Origin: Candidatus Cryptobacteroides intestinavium
Lineage (GTDB): Bacteria > Bacteroidota > Bacteroidia > Bacteroidales > UBA932
Length of the DNA stretch: 37,886 nt
Assembly: GCA_017694845.1 (NCBI GenBank)
Contig: JADIMI010000009.1
Span: forward strand, 1-37,886
Reading direction: 5' to 3'
The notes beneath the pieces are model-generated. The model searched no databases and was not told the origin of the DNA. It saw nothing but the letters and a program-made list of their open reading frames with translations. Shown here one piece after another: positions 23,930 to 31,703 of this stretch. The position numbers and the translations under genes are program-made. Position 1 is the first letter of the stretch; each line of letters begins with the position of its first letter.

Positions 23930-26596
23930 ATGACAAAAAAGAACCTCACAATAATCACCATCCTGCTGTCATCCATATCTGTCACCGGATATGGATACAG
24001 CGGGCCATGGCACACTGATATATCCCCGGACAGCCCCCGCACCATACAGGACGAGGCCAGGTCAGAGCAGCTGCTGACGGAATGGGAATTCCGCCGCGAC
24101 CACAATACGTCTGCTTCAGACGGGTGGGAAACTGTATCCATCCCTCACGACTGGGCTATCTTCGGCCCGTTCGACAGGAACAACGACCTGCAGGAGGTTG
24201 CCATCATCCAGAACGGAGAGGAAGTAGCGACAGTCAAGACCGGACGTTCAGGCGGACTGCCGTATATGGGCAAGGGCTGCTACAGAAGGTCCGTAGAAAT
24301 ATCCGGAGAGGCCCTTGCAGACAGCTGCCGGTATATCCTTCTGTTCGATGGGGCTATGAGCGAAGCCCGTATATCTGTCAACGGCAGGGAGGTATGCTTC
24401 TGGCCATACGGATACAACTCATTCCACTGCGACATAACGGATGCCGTACATCCTGGAGAGAACAGGATTGACGTACTGCTCGAGAACAGGCCGCAGTCAT
24501 CAAGATGGTATCCGGGAGCAGGGCTGTACCGCAAGGTCAGGCTGCTGTGTGTCCCCGCAGTCCACATACCGGTTTGGGGCACATATATCACCACTCCGTA
24601 TGTCGGGAAGGACTATGCCTGCGTCAATGTAAAGACAGAGGTGAAAGGCCTTGATCCGGGCACACCTGTGACAGTCAGGACAATATTGCGGAATGCGGAA
24701 GGTGCTGCGGTGGCATCCTCCACCGATACCGGACCGGTCCTTGAGGGAATGCCGTTCGAGCAGCAGCTGACAGTGAATGACCCTGACCTGTGGTCTCCTG
24801 AATCCCCGGCTCTCTACACCGCACACACCGAGATCCTGACCGGAGGCAGCATCGAGACAGACTGGAGCGGAAGGCACAGGATCAGTGTCATGGACGGCAC
24901 CGGACTTCAGGACAGCGTCACCACAACGTTCGGTATCCGCAGCATAGAAATCCGGGCGGGCAAAGGTTTCTTCCTCAACGGAGAACGCCGCAAGTTCAAG
25001 GGAGTATGCCTGCATCACGACCTGGGACCTCTCGGAGCGGCAGTGAACACCTCCGCGATAAGGCACCAGCTGACAATGCTCAAGGATATGGGCTGTGATG
25101 CTATCCGGACATCGCACAATATGCCGGCAGAAGAGCTCGTTCAGCTATGCGACGAGATGGGAATTATGCTGATGGCGGAGACATTCGATGAATGGGATGT
25201 CGCAAAATGCGAAAACGGCTACCACAGATTCTTCGATGAATGGGCGGAAAAGGATGTCGTGAACCTCATCAGGCATTTCCGCAACAGCCCTTCGATAGTC
25301 ATATGGAGCATCGGCAACGAAGTCCCTTCACAATGGACTGAAGGGGGCTATAGAACCGCCGCCTTTCTACAGGACATCTGCCACAGGGAGGATCCGACAA
25401 GGCCTGTGACATGCGGGATGGACCAGTTCGATGCAGTTCTCGCCAACGGATTTGCAGCCAGGCTGGACATCGCCGGGTTCAACTACAAGGTCGGAAGATA
25501 TACTGAAGCTTTCAGGCTTCTGCCACAGGGGCTGATACTCGGGTCCGAGACGGCCTCCACAGTCAGTTCGAGAGGGACATATCATTTCCCGGTAACTGTC
25601 GGATATGACCGGATCCATCAGGACCACCAGTCATCTTCATATGATGTGGAATTCTGCTCCTGGTCCAACATACCGGATGATGACTTCGCTGCAGATGAGG
25701 ACTACGACTGGGTGATGGGACAGTTTATGTGGACCGGATTCGACTATCTGGGCGAACCGACTCCATATGACACGGATGCCTGGCCGAACCATTCATCGAT
25801 GTTCGGGGCGATAGACCTTGCCTCCATCCCGAAAGACAGGTTCTGGCTCTACAGAAGCATCTGGAACACGGAGTCCCCTACCCTCCATATTCTCCCTCAC
25901 TGGAACTGGGAGGGACGCGAAGGGGAGACCACTCCTGTATTTGTCTACACTTCATATCCCGAGGCAGAACTCTTCGTCAACGGGGTGAGCCAGGGACGCA
26001 GATCCAGGATCATCGGAGCTGAAGCAGCCCGGGAACACGGCTCGTTCGGAATCCGGAGCAATGGAGAGGGAGGAGAGAATGCCTGGACAGTGATGGAACG
26101 GTTCCGTCTGACGTGGAATGATGTCGTATATCAGCCGGGAGAGCTTACGGTCGTCGCCTATGATGCGGATGGTAATGCTGTTGCAGAGAAGACGGTCCGC
26201 ACCGCAGGCAAGGCGCATTCGCTGAAGATCGAGGCTGACAGCTGGAACTGCAGCCGCGGCATATCAGGAAAGGACGAATCCGTAGATACATATAAGGAAA
26301 TATGCGGAGATCCGGAACTGATATACCTTAACGTAAGCGTGACGGACAAGGCAGGAAATCCTGTACCTGCAGACAGCCGCCTCGTCAAAGTCAAGGTGGA
26401 AGGAGCAGGCCGTTTCAAGGCGATAGCCAACGGAGACCCTACCTGTCTGGAAGCGTTCCATCTGCCGCAGATGCATCTTTTCAACGGTCAGCTGACAGTC
26501 ATCGTGGCCAGAGACAGCCTCTGCCCTCCAGACAGCCCGATCAGCGTAACAGTCACCGCACCGGGCCTGCGCAAGGCCACTGCCGTCATCGAATAA
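23930..26596 (+). CDS. GH2 beta-galactosidase
   Basis: Glycoside hydrolase family 2 enzyme of 888 residues that probably releases galactose from galacto-oligosaccharides in the periplasm. It has an N-terminal signal peptide without a lipobox cysteine, then the sugar-binding domain (SIPHDWAIFGPF), the immunoglobulin-like domain and the catalytic barrel. The acid/base is Glu464 (SIGNEVP) and the nucleophile is Glu540 (GSETAST). Their spacing of 76 residues equals that of Escherichia coli LacZ. FMWTGFDYLGEP is another family marker. A DUF4982-like domain (about 640-730) and a further C-terminal domain follow. It is the last gene of the operon, before a strong terminator. Beta-galactosidase activity is inferred from the GH53 context. 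Confidence 0.9.
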   Translation: MTKKNLTIITILLSSISVTGYGYSGPWHTDISPDSPRTIQDEARSEQLLTEWEFRRDHNTSASDGWETVSIPHDWAIFGPFDRNNDLQEVAIIQNGEEVATVKTGRSGGLPYMGKGCYRRSVEISGEALADSCRYILLFDGAMSEARISVNGREVCFWPYGYNSFHCDITDAVHPGENRIDVLLENRPQSSRWYPGAGLYRKVRLLCVPAVHIPVWGTYITTPYVGKDYACVNVKTEVKGLDPGTPVTVRTILRNAEGAAVASSTDTGPVLEGMPFEQQLTVNDPDLWSPESPALYTAHTEILTGGSIETDWSGRHRISVMDGTGLQDSVTTTFGIRSIEIRAGKGFFLNGERRKFKGVCLHHDLGPLGAAVNTSAIRHQLTMLKDMGCDAIRTSHNMPAEELVQLCDEMGIMLMAETFDEWDVAKCENGYHRFFDEWAEKDVVNLIRHFRNSPSIVIWSIGNEVPSQWTEGGYRTAAFLQDICHREDPTRPVTCGMDQFDAVLANGFAARLDIAGFNYKVGRYTEAFRLLPQGLILGSETASTVSSRGTYHFPVTVGYDRIHQDHQSSSYDVEFCSWSNIPDDDFAADEDYDWVMGQFMWTGFDYLGEPTPYDTDAWPNHSSMFGAIDLASIPKDRFWLYRSIWNTESPTLHILPHWNWEGREGETTPVFVYTSYPEAELFVNGVSQGRRSRIIGAEAAREHGSFGIRSNGEGGENAWTVMERFRLTWNDVVYQPGELTVVAYDADGNAVAEKTVRTAGKAHSLKIEADSWNCSRGISGKDESVDTYKEICGDPELIYLNVSVTDKAGNPVPADSRLVKVKVEGAGRFKAIANGDPTCLEAFHLPQMHLFNGQLTVIVARDSLCPPDSPISVTVTAPGLRKATAVIE

Positions 26597-26622
26597 GACT
26601 TGACCTACACCAATATCAATGC

Positions 26623-26660
26623 AGGAGCTTGACTTTCATACGTTGAGTCAAGCTCCTTTT
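26623..26660 (+). terminator. Terminator of the galactan operon
   Basis: AGGAGCTTGACT (26623-26634) pairs perfectly with AGTCAAGCTCCT (26646-26657) around an 11-nt loop, followed by TTT. It lies 26 nt after the GH2 stop. Confidence 0.9.
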
Positions 26661-26689
26661 CTGTCGTCACAGCCGGAGCCGTTCCTCGC

Positions 26690-26809
26690 CATCCTGAACA
26701 GAACCTCCCCTGTCATCCTGAACAGAACCTCTCCTGTCATCCTGAACAGAACCTCTCCTGTCATTCTGAACAGAACCTCCCCTGTCATTCTGAACGGAGC
26801 CGGAGGCGG
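26690..26809. repeat. 24-bp tandem repeat, five units
   Basis: Units start at 26690, 26714, 26738, 26762 and 26786, an exact 24-bp period. The consensus is CATCCTGAACAGAACCTCYC plus CTGT. Only C/T changes separate the first four units. The fifth decays at its end. Confidence 0.9.
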
Positions 26810-26833
26810 AGTGAAGAATCTGGAAGCAGAGCA

Positions 26834-26918
26834 TTGTCATCCTGAGCGTCAGCGAAGGATCTGGAGTTCCGTTCCGGTTTCCCGCATCAGATTCTTCACT
26901 TCGTTCCCTTAGATTGAC
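26834..26918. repeat. Pair of dispersed-repeat copies facing each other
   Basis: TGTCATCCTGAGCGTCAGCG begins a full copy at 26835. From 26887, CAGATTCTTCACTTCGTTCC begins a copy in the opposite orientation. The pair forms an inverted repeat of about 84 nt. Confidence 0.75.
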
Positions 26919-26932
26919 AATATACCATCGTT

Positions 26933-27063
26933 CAGAATGACAATGTTACGTCCGGAATGACAGTGTTACGTAAGGAAAGAGAGTGTTTTGTCCGGAAAGG
27001 CAGTGTTACGTCGGAAAGACAGTGATTCACTCTGAAAGACAATGGTTTCGTTCGAAAGGCGCA
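26933..27063. repeat. Degenerate 20-nt tandem array
   Basis: About seven units of 19-21 nt, at 26933, 26953, 26973, 26993, 27012, 27032 and 27053, with consensus CGGAAAGACAGTGTTACGTC. The first unit is CAGAATGACAATG, so the array appears to have grown from the dispersed-repeat core and then drifted. Confidence 0.8.
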
Positions 27064-27092
27064 GTATGTCGAAATGAACAGAACGGTCCGGA

Positions 27093-27117
27093 TGCACAGA
27101 GACGCTCTACGGACCGC
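27093..27117. repeat. Second copy of the 25-nt element seen at 5035-5059
   Basis: TGCACAGAGACGCTCTACGG continues into ACCGC. It differs from 5035-5059 at one base. Here it is not followed by the 71-nt palindrome. Confidence 0.8.
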
Positions 27118-27160
27118 CTCCGGTGATTTTGATGCCTGCTTCTCCCCCTCACTCTCATTC

Positions 27161-27224
27161 CGGAGATATGCGCCCTGATGATGCCACCGGGAGCGTATAT
27201 CGAGGAGCGGCGGTGCATATCTCG
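27161..27224. repeat. Twin palindrome, copy 1
   Basis: Opens with CGGAGATATGCGCCCTGATG and closes with GGTGCATATCTCG. The ends are inverted repeats (GAGATATGC/GCATATCTC). A second copy follows at a period of 73 bp. Confidence 0.8.
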
Positions 27225-27233
27225 ACATTTTCG

Positions 27234-27297
27234 CGGAGATATGCGCCCTGATGATGCCGCTGAAGGCGTATATCGAGGGTCGGCCGCGCATATCTCC
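27234..27297. repeat. Twin palindrome, copy 2
   Basis: Same opening sequence as copy 1 (CGGAGATATGCGCCCTGATG, then ATGCC) and also GCGTATATCGAGG inside. The ends GGAGATATGCGC and GCGCATATCTCC pair perfectly over 12 bp, better than in copy 1. Confidence 0.8.
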
Positions 27298-27368
27298 AGT
27301 CCTCCCTCGGCCTCTGCCGGGAGGATGCCGTCTCCGCCTGCATAGGCAGGGGGGGGAAAGTCGAGGAA

Positions 27369-27525
27369 CAGATTCTTCGCTGCGCTCAGAAGGACAGGAC
27401 CACGGTGTTCAGCATCAGATTCTTCGCTGCGCTCAGAAGGACAATGAGAAGTCGTTCAGAAGGACAGTGAGAAGTCGTTCAGAACGAACGACAGTGTACC
27501 ATCATTCAGAAGGGCAGGATGGCAG
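27369..27525. repeat. Dispersed-repeat copies and short tandem units
   Basis: An exact copy of the 29-nt element at 27369-27397 and a 28-nt copy at 27416-27443. Three degenerate units follow, built on GTCGTTCAGAAGGACAGTGA. The array ends 4 bp before the queH stop. Confidence 0.85.
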
Positions 27526-27528
27526 AGA

Positions 27529-28113
27529 TCAGCGGATGCTGAATTCGCACCCGCAGTACTGCTGGTTGTAGAAGCCGTATTCCTTTATGATCTGGCCGCG
27601 ACGTTCCTGAAGCCCGCCCTTTCGCCAGTTCTGGTCCCACCACAGTACGGAAGGATGTCCGGACACAGCCCTGTGCCCTGCCTCATTGATCTGGTCAAGG
27701 CTCTTCCACCTGGATGAGGCCAGGGTGGTTGTAATAACTCTGAATCCGTGGCCCTCCGCGTATACAGCGGCCCTCTCCAGCCTCAGAAGGAAACACTGCA
27801 GACAGCGCCCTCCCCTTTCGGGTTCTCCCTCAAGACCTCGGACTGCCTCCAGCCATTCCCTATGATCATAATCAGCATCCACAATCTCAAGGCCGAGTGA
27901 TTCCGCATATCTGGAACACTCGTTCTTCCTGATCAGATATTCTTCCTCGGGATAGATATTCGGATTGCAGTAATATATCACAGGAGTGATCCCGCTGCGC
28001 ATCAGACATTCTATGATGGCCGAACTGCACGGGGCGCAGCAGGTGTGCAGGAGCACCCTGTCCACCCCCTCGGGTGCCGTCACAGTCAGAAGTCCCGGAT
28101 CTTTTTTGTTCAT
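27529..28113 (-). CDS. queH: Epoxyqueuosine reductase QueH
   Basis: Cytoplasmic iron-sulfur enzyme (DUF208 family) that reduces epoxyqueuosine to queuosine, the last step of queuosine tRNA modification. It is unrelated in sequence to QueG. 194 residues from the ATG at 28113. The cysteine motifs are present: HTCCAPC (Cys25, Cys26, Cys29), RCLQCFLLRLE, and the C-terminal CGCEFS. The frame continues to a TTG at 28140, but a TATATTTG box at 28145-28138 makes the ATG the likely start. The gene stands alone on its strand, divergent from the membrane acyltransferase gene. Confidence 0.92.
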   Translation of the reverse strand: MNKKDPGLLTVTAPEGVDRVLLHTCCAPCSSAIIECLMRSGITPVIYYCNPNIYPEEEYLIRKNECSRYAESLGLEIVDADYDHREWLEAVRGLEGEPERGGRCLQCFLLRLERAAVYAEGHGFRVITTTLASSRWKSLDQINEAGHRAVSGHPSVLWWDQNWRKGGLQERRGQIIKEYGFYNQQYCGCEFSIR

Positions 28114-28137
28114 AGTACCATAGCAGTTGACCAGGGG

Positions 28138-28145
28138 CAAATATA
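28138..28145 (-). promoter_or_regulatory. -7 box of queH
   Basis: TATATTTG on the minus strand, 24 nt before the queH ATG. No clear TTTG at 19-21 nt spacing. Confidence 0.55.
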
Positions 28146-28209
28146 CAGAGTTTTTTCTTTATGGTGTTTTTCCTGACAGAAAGAGAGATACTCTTTTTAT
28201 TAAAATGAC

Positions 28210-28217
28210 TACATTTG
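28210..28217 (+). promoter_or_regulatory. -7 box of the membrane acyltransferase gene
   Basis: TACATTTG, 32 nt before the ATG at 28250. The upstream in-frame starts (TTG 28127, ATG 28205) lie before the predicted transcript start. The -33 box is not recognisable. Confidence 0.55.
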
Positions 28218-28249
28218 CGAGACGCTGTGAACCTACATACGAAATACTT

Positions 28250-29368
28250 ATGGAACGAACAGAAAAGACAGGCAGACTGGCATCCTTAGATGCCCTCAGG
28301 GGATTTGACATGCTTTTCATAATGGGGCTGTCCCCGCTCATCGTATCTGTATGCAATCTGTTTCCCGGTGGAGGGGACAGTCTGATAGCGCTGAATATGG
28401 GACACGCGAAATGGGACGGATTCTATCATCACGATACGATTTTCCCTCTTTTCCTGTTCATAGCCGGCATTTCATTCCCGTTCTCCTATTCCAAGCAGAT
28501 ATCTTCGGGAGCATCGCGGAAACAGATATATGCCAAGATCTTCAAAAGGGCTATTGCGCTGGTCTTTCTCGGTGTCGTATACAACGGGCTGTTCAGGCTT
28601 GATTTCCAGGACCTGAGAATTGCAAGCGTTCTCGGACGCATCGGTATAGCCTGGATGTTCGCCGCCCTGCTCTTCATTAACTTCAAGACCAGGACACGGG
28701 CTGTCATAGCCGCTGCCGTTCTCATAGGATACTGGCTGCTTATGTCGCTTGTCCCGGCCCCTGATGCACCGGCGGGAAGCGGTCCGTTCTCCTTCGAAGG
28801 GAATCTTGCAGGTTTTATCGACAGACACATTCTGCCCGGAAGACTGCACAACGGGACTTTTGATCCCGAAGGGCTCCTCAGCACAGTACCGGCCATAGTC
28901 ACCGCAATGCTGGGGATGTTTACAGGAGAATTCATCAGACTTCCGGAGCAGAGAATATCCGGCAACCGGAAAACCATATATATGATAGCGGCAGCCGCAG
29001 CCCTGATTGTAGCAGGCCTGATATGGAGCACAGTCTTCCCTATAAACAAGAGCCTGTGGTCCAGTTCTTTCGTCTGCGTGGCAGGAGCATATTCCCTCGG
29101 TCTGTTCGCTCTCTTCTATTATCTGGCCGATGTGCGGGGATGGAAAGGCTGGACACTGTTCTTCAAGGTTGTCGGGATGAATTCAATCACGATATATCTT
29201 GCACAGGCAATAATAGATTTCGGCGGCATCAGCGACTTCTTTTTCGGAGGTGTCTCCGGCCTATGTCCGGCCGGCTGGGGCGCAGTCATAGACAATGCCG
29301 GATATATGACAGTATGCTGGCTGTTCCTGTATTTCCTGTACCGGCATAAAATATTCCTTAAAGTATAA
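28250..29368 (+). CDS. DUF5009/NagX-like membrane acyltransferase
   Basis: Polytopic inner-membrane protein of 372 residues in the family of heparan-alpha-glucosaminide N-acetyltransferase-like proteins (DUF1624/DUF5009). The N-terminal signature is RLASLDALRGFDMLFIMG, followed by about ten hydrophobic helices. The pattern HHDTIFPLFLFIAGISFPFS carries a histidine at the position seen in the family. Members are thought to move an acetyl group across the membrane to an amino sugar, but the bacterial proteins are little studied and the substrate here is unknown. The start was chosen at 28250 because the promoter box lies just upstream. It is convergent with the cytochrome maturation gene and not obviously part of an operon. 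Confidence 0.85.
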   Translation: MERTEKTGRLASLDALRGFDMLFIMGLSPLIVSVCNLFPGGGDSLIALNMGHAKWDGFYHHDTIFPLFLFIAGISFPFSYSKQISSGASRKQIYAKIFKRAIALVFLGVVYNGLFRLDFQDLRIASVLGRIGIAWMFAALLFINFKTRTRAVIAAAVLIGYWLLMSLVPAPDAPAGSGPFSFEGNLAGFIDRHILPGRLHNGTFDPEGLLSTVPAIVTAMLGMFTGEFIRLPEQRISGNRKTIYMIAAAAALIVAGLIWSTVFPINKSLWSSSFVCVAGAYSLGLFALFYYLADVRGWKGWTLFFKVVGMNSITIYLAQAIIDFGGISDFFFGGVSGLCPAGWGAVIDNAGYMTVCWLFLYFLYRHKIFLKV

Positions 29369-29414
29369 CCCGGTCATAGTCTGCATCCTCTGTTCCGGAG
29401 CCGGGGGATCCGCA

Positions 29415-31703
29415 TCAGGCATAACTGTGAAGACCTCCGAGAAAGAAATTGACTCCGAAATAGGTGACTATGACACAGAGAAATGCCAGAATGCAATACC
29501 AGTGGAAGAACACCGGATTCCGGAATATCATAAGAGAACGTCCGTGCAGGGAGAATGCATACACCAGTATGGTTATCAGCGCCCACACCTCTTTCGGATC
29601 CCAGGCCCAATAGCGTCCCCAGGAAATATCCGCCCACACGGCACCGAGGAATGTCCCTGTCACGAGGAAGAATACCGCAGGGTACAGAATGACCAGAGAC
29701 ATATCCTTCATTACGGCAATATCTGTTTCCCGCCGTGAATCTCCGTTCATCCGGACGGCATACCTTACCAGTGCCATGACACCGTCAAGCATCGCCAGTC
29801 CAAGAAGGGAATATGAAATCATCATACACGTCACATGGACCGACAGCAGAGGGGAAGACAGGACAGGCATCAGATGCGAAATCTGGGGATCAGACTCTCC
29901 TATGGATGCCACGAGAAGGGCGAATCCTGACAGGATAAGGCCGAAAGGCAATATGACCGGCAGTTTCCTGAAGGAAAGTACGGTAAAAAGGAGAGTGATC
30001 CAGGCCAGGGTCATCATTGTCTCGAAACCGTTCGACATCGGGATATGGCCAGACACGGCCCAGCGCAATCCGAGAATTGCGGTAAGCCAGACAAAGACAG
30101 CAATGGCCGCGGCCGCGGCGATATACCTCACCGCCCGGCATACCTTGGCAGAATACGCTGACCCTGCCGCAGGGATTTCACCTGAAGCCAAAGACCAGAC
30201 ACCTGAAGGAAGGGCACAGACAAGGACAAACAGGAGGAACCCTGCTGCCAGACATACCATAAAAAGAGGTTTCGGACGGTCAATGCCATTGTATATTTTC
30301 TCGGAGGAGACAATACGGTCCGACGGGAGGACTTCCCCTGCTTCCCTCCGCTGATATTCCCTTATCTTGCCAAGTATCCTCTCCGCCCCGGAAAAGTCCT
30401 TGAACGTGACCTTCTCCCCTACCAGACTCATGACTTTCCTTACGAACAGCCACTGGTCATCGTCCATTTCAAGAGGAAGATTGTCAGAAGAGGAATACCA
30501 CCTCACAGGACTTCCTCCCGCATCCTCAGCATCGGTCCTGTACGGGAAAATCTTCATAAGCTGTCCTGAACAGACCAGCATTATGACCTCTTCCTTTTCT
30601 TTCCGCTTCCTGGCCGCCCTGGCGCTTCCCTTATCCTTCTGCCCTGCCGCAAGGGCATCGAAATCACGTCTCCAGACATCATAGAAGAAGATCCATCCCG
30701 CCAGCACCTGTTCAGCATTCATACCGCAGTACGATCTGGAGCCGTAGAGTTTCTTCGTAAAATCCAACGCGAGTGTCTGCACCGGCGCTATCCTGCCGTT
30801 ATAATATATGTACATATCCCCGAATGAAGAGGCCGTACTTTCCGGCAGCGACTTCAATGTCACCCCTGATGCAGCCCCTGCAGGGAAAGAAGAAGAAAGG
30901 AACAGGACTGCCGCGGCCGCTGCGACGGCCGTAAAGGCCCTGCTTCCGGAAAGTCTCCGCAATGCGGAACGGAACATGCTGTCCTTCTGGAAAAAGAACA
31001 GTATGAGCGAAAGCAGAAGAATGGCGTAACCGGCAAATGTCATTCCTGTACCGTATGGATCATGGCTCACGGCAAGCGTGGAACCAAGCCCGTCATCATC
31101 ATAGGAAGCCTGATAGAACCTGTATCCCGAATATCTGAATATCCTGTTCATCGACACCTCTCCGGACACCGCCCGGCCGGTATCCGCCATCCCGGTACCA
31201 TCCCGGGCGGCAAGATCCATATCGTACACCGAAATACTGCTGACATAGTCCATAGGAGTCGCTGTCCCGGGATAATATTCCACCCTGAAATCATCCAGGG
31301 CAATTCCGAACGGAAGGTCGGAGATCCCGTCATCTGTCACGAACGATACCGCTTTCCCATCTCCTGTCCTAAGATGCACAGTACCCTGCTCACCGGTGAT
31401 ATGGGTCACCAAGGCTCCGGCAAGGATCATCACAAATGCCAGATGTATCGATATCGTCGCGACAGGGAGTCTCCCTGCAGACATAGAGACGGAGCGCCCT
31501 TGACGGAACCGTCTGCCGTACCACCGGCACATCCAGACTGCCCCGGAGACAGCTACGGCGGCCCAGAGAATGATGAAGACAGGAGAATGATAACCATATT
31601 CCATTGCCGCCTCTGTTCCGGCCACCTTCTCGAATACGGATATCGCCGCCATACAGACTACCAGTATGGCGGCGCACCCGAAAGCTATGTTCCTGAATAT
31701 CAT
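29415..31703 (-). CDS. Fused ResB-CcsA type cytochrome c maturation protein (CcsBA)
   Basis: System II cytochrome c synthetase that carries haem to the periplasm and attaches it to CxxCH motifs. 762 residues. The N-terminal half is ResB-like: helices at about 5-25, 42-58 and 85-105 (HLAFVMILAGALVTH), then a periplasmic domain. The C-terminal half is CcsA-like, with many helices and the haem-handling WGRYWAWDPKEVWALI motif from residue 695. Conserved histidines lie in VHVTCMMISYSLL and SLHGRS. Its ATG overlaps the stop of the di-haem protein gene by four bases, so the two are translationally coupled. That protein is the only product in this window with CxxCH motifs. Confidence 0.9.
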   Translation of the reverse strand: MIFRNIAFGCAAILVVCMAAISVFEKVAGTEAAMEYGYHSPVFIILWAAVAVSGAVWMCRWYGRRFRQGRSVSMSAGRLPVATISIHLAFVMILAGALVTHITGEQGTVHLRTGDGKAVSFVTDDGISDLPFGIALDDFRVEYYPGTATPMDYVSSISVYDMDLAARDGTGMADTGRAVSGEVSMNRIFRYSGYRFYQASYDDDGLGSTLAVSHDPYGTGMTFAGYAILLLSLILFFFQKDSMFRSALRRLSGSRAFTAVAAAAAVLFLSSSFPAGAASGVTLKSLPESTASSFGDMYIYYNGRIAPVQTLALDFTKKLYGSRSYCGMNAEQVLAGWIFFYDVWRRDFDALAAGQKDKGSARAARKRKEKEEVIMLVCSGQLMKIFPYRTDAEDAGGSPVRWYSSSDNLPLEMDDDQWLFVRKVMSLVGEKVTFKDFSGAERILGKIREYQRREAGEVLPSDRIVSSEKIYNGIDRPKPLFMVCLAAGFLLFVLVCALPSGVWSLASGEIPAAGSAYSAKVCRAVRYIAAAAAIAVFVWLTAILGLRWAVSGHIPMSNGFETMMTLAWITLLFTVLSFRKLPVILPFGLILSGFALLVASIGESDPQISHLMPVLSSPLLSVHVTCMMISYSLLGLAMLDGVMALVRYAVRMNGDSRRETDIAVMKDMSLVILYPAVFFLVTGTFLGAVWADISWGRYWAWDPKEVWALITILVYAFSLHGRSLMIFRNPVFFHWYCILAFLCVIVTYFGVNFFLGGLHSYA

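Larger units (their letters stand above)
26661..27528. other. Non-coding repeat island
   Basis: About 870 bp with no credible gene. Short open frames occur on both strands but are products of the repeats, for example an 8-residue NRTSPVIL repeat. The island contains, in order, a 24-bp tandem array, two inverted dispersed-repeat copies, a degenerate 20-nt array, a copy of the 25-nt element of 5035-5059, twin 64-bp palindromes, a run of eight G (27349-27356) and two direct dispersed-repeat copies. Confidence 0.8.

Noticed and set aside
26619..26912. 97-codon open frame encoding NRTSPVIL repeats
   Set aside because: It arises because the 24-bp repeat is a multiple of three. It starts inside the operon terminator and has no promoter or signal.
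26690..27063. Tandem arrays as a possible CRISPR
   Set aside because: Units are contiguous with no unique spacers of constant length, they are not palindromic CRISPR-type repeats, and no cas gene is nearby.
29369..29414. CCCGG/CCGGG hairpin between the acyltransferase and ccsBA genes as a bidirectional terminator
   Set aside because: The stem is only five bases around a long loop, with no T run on either side.
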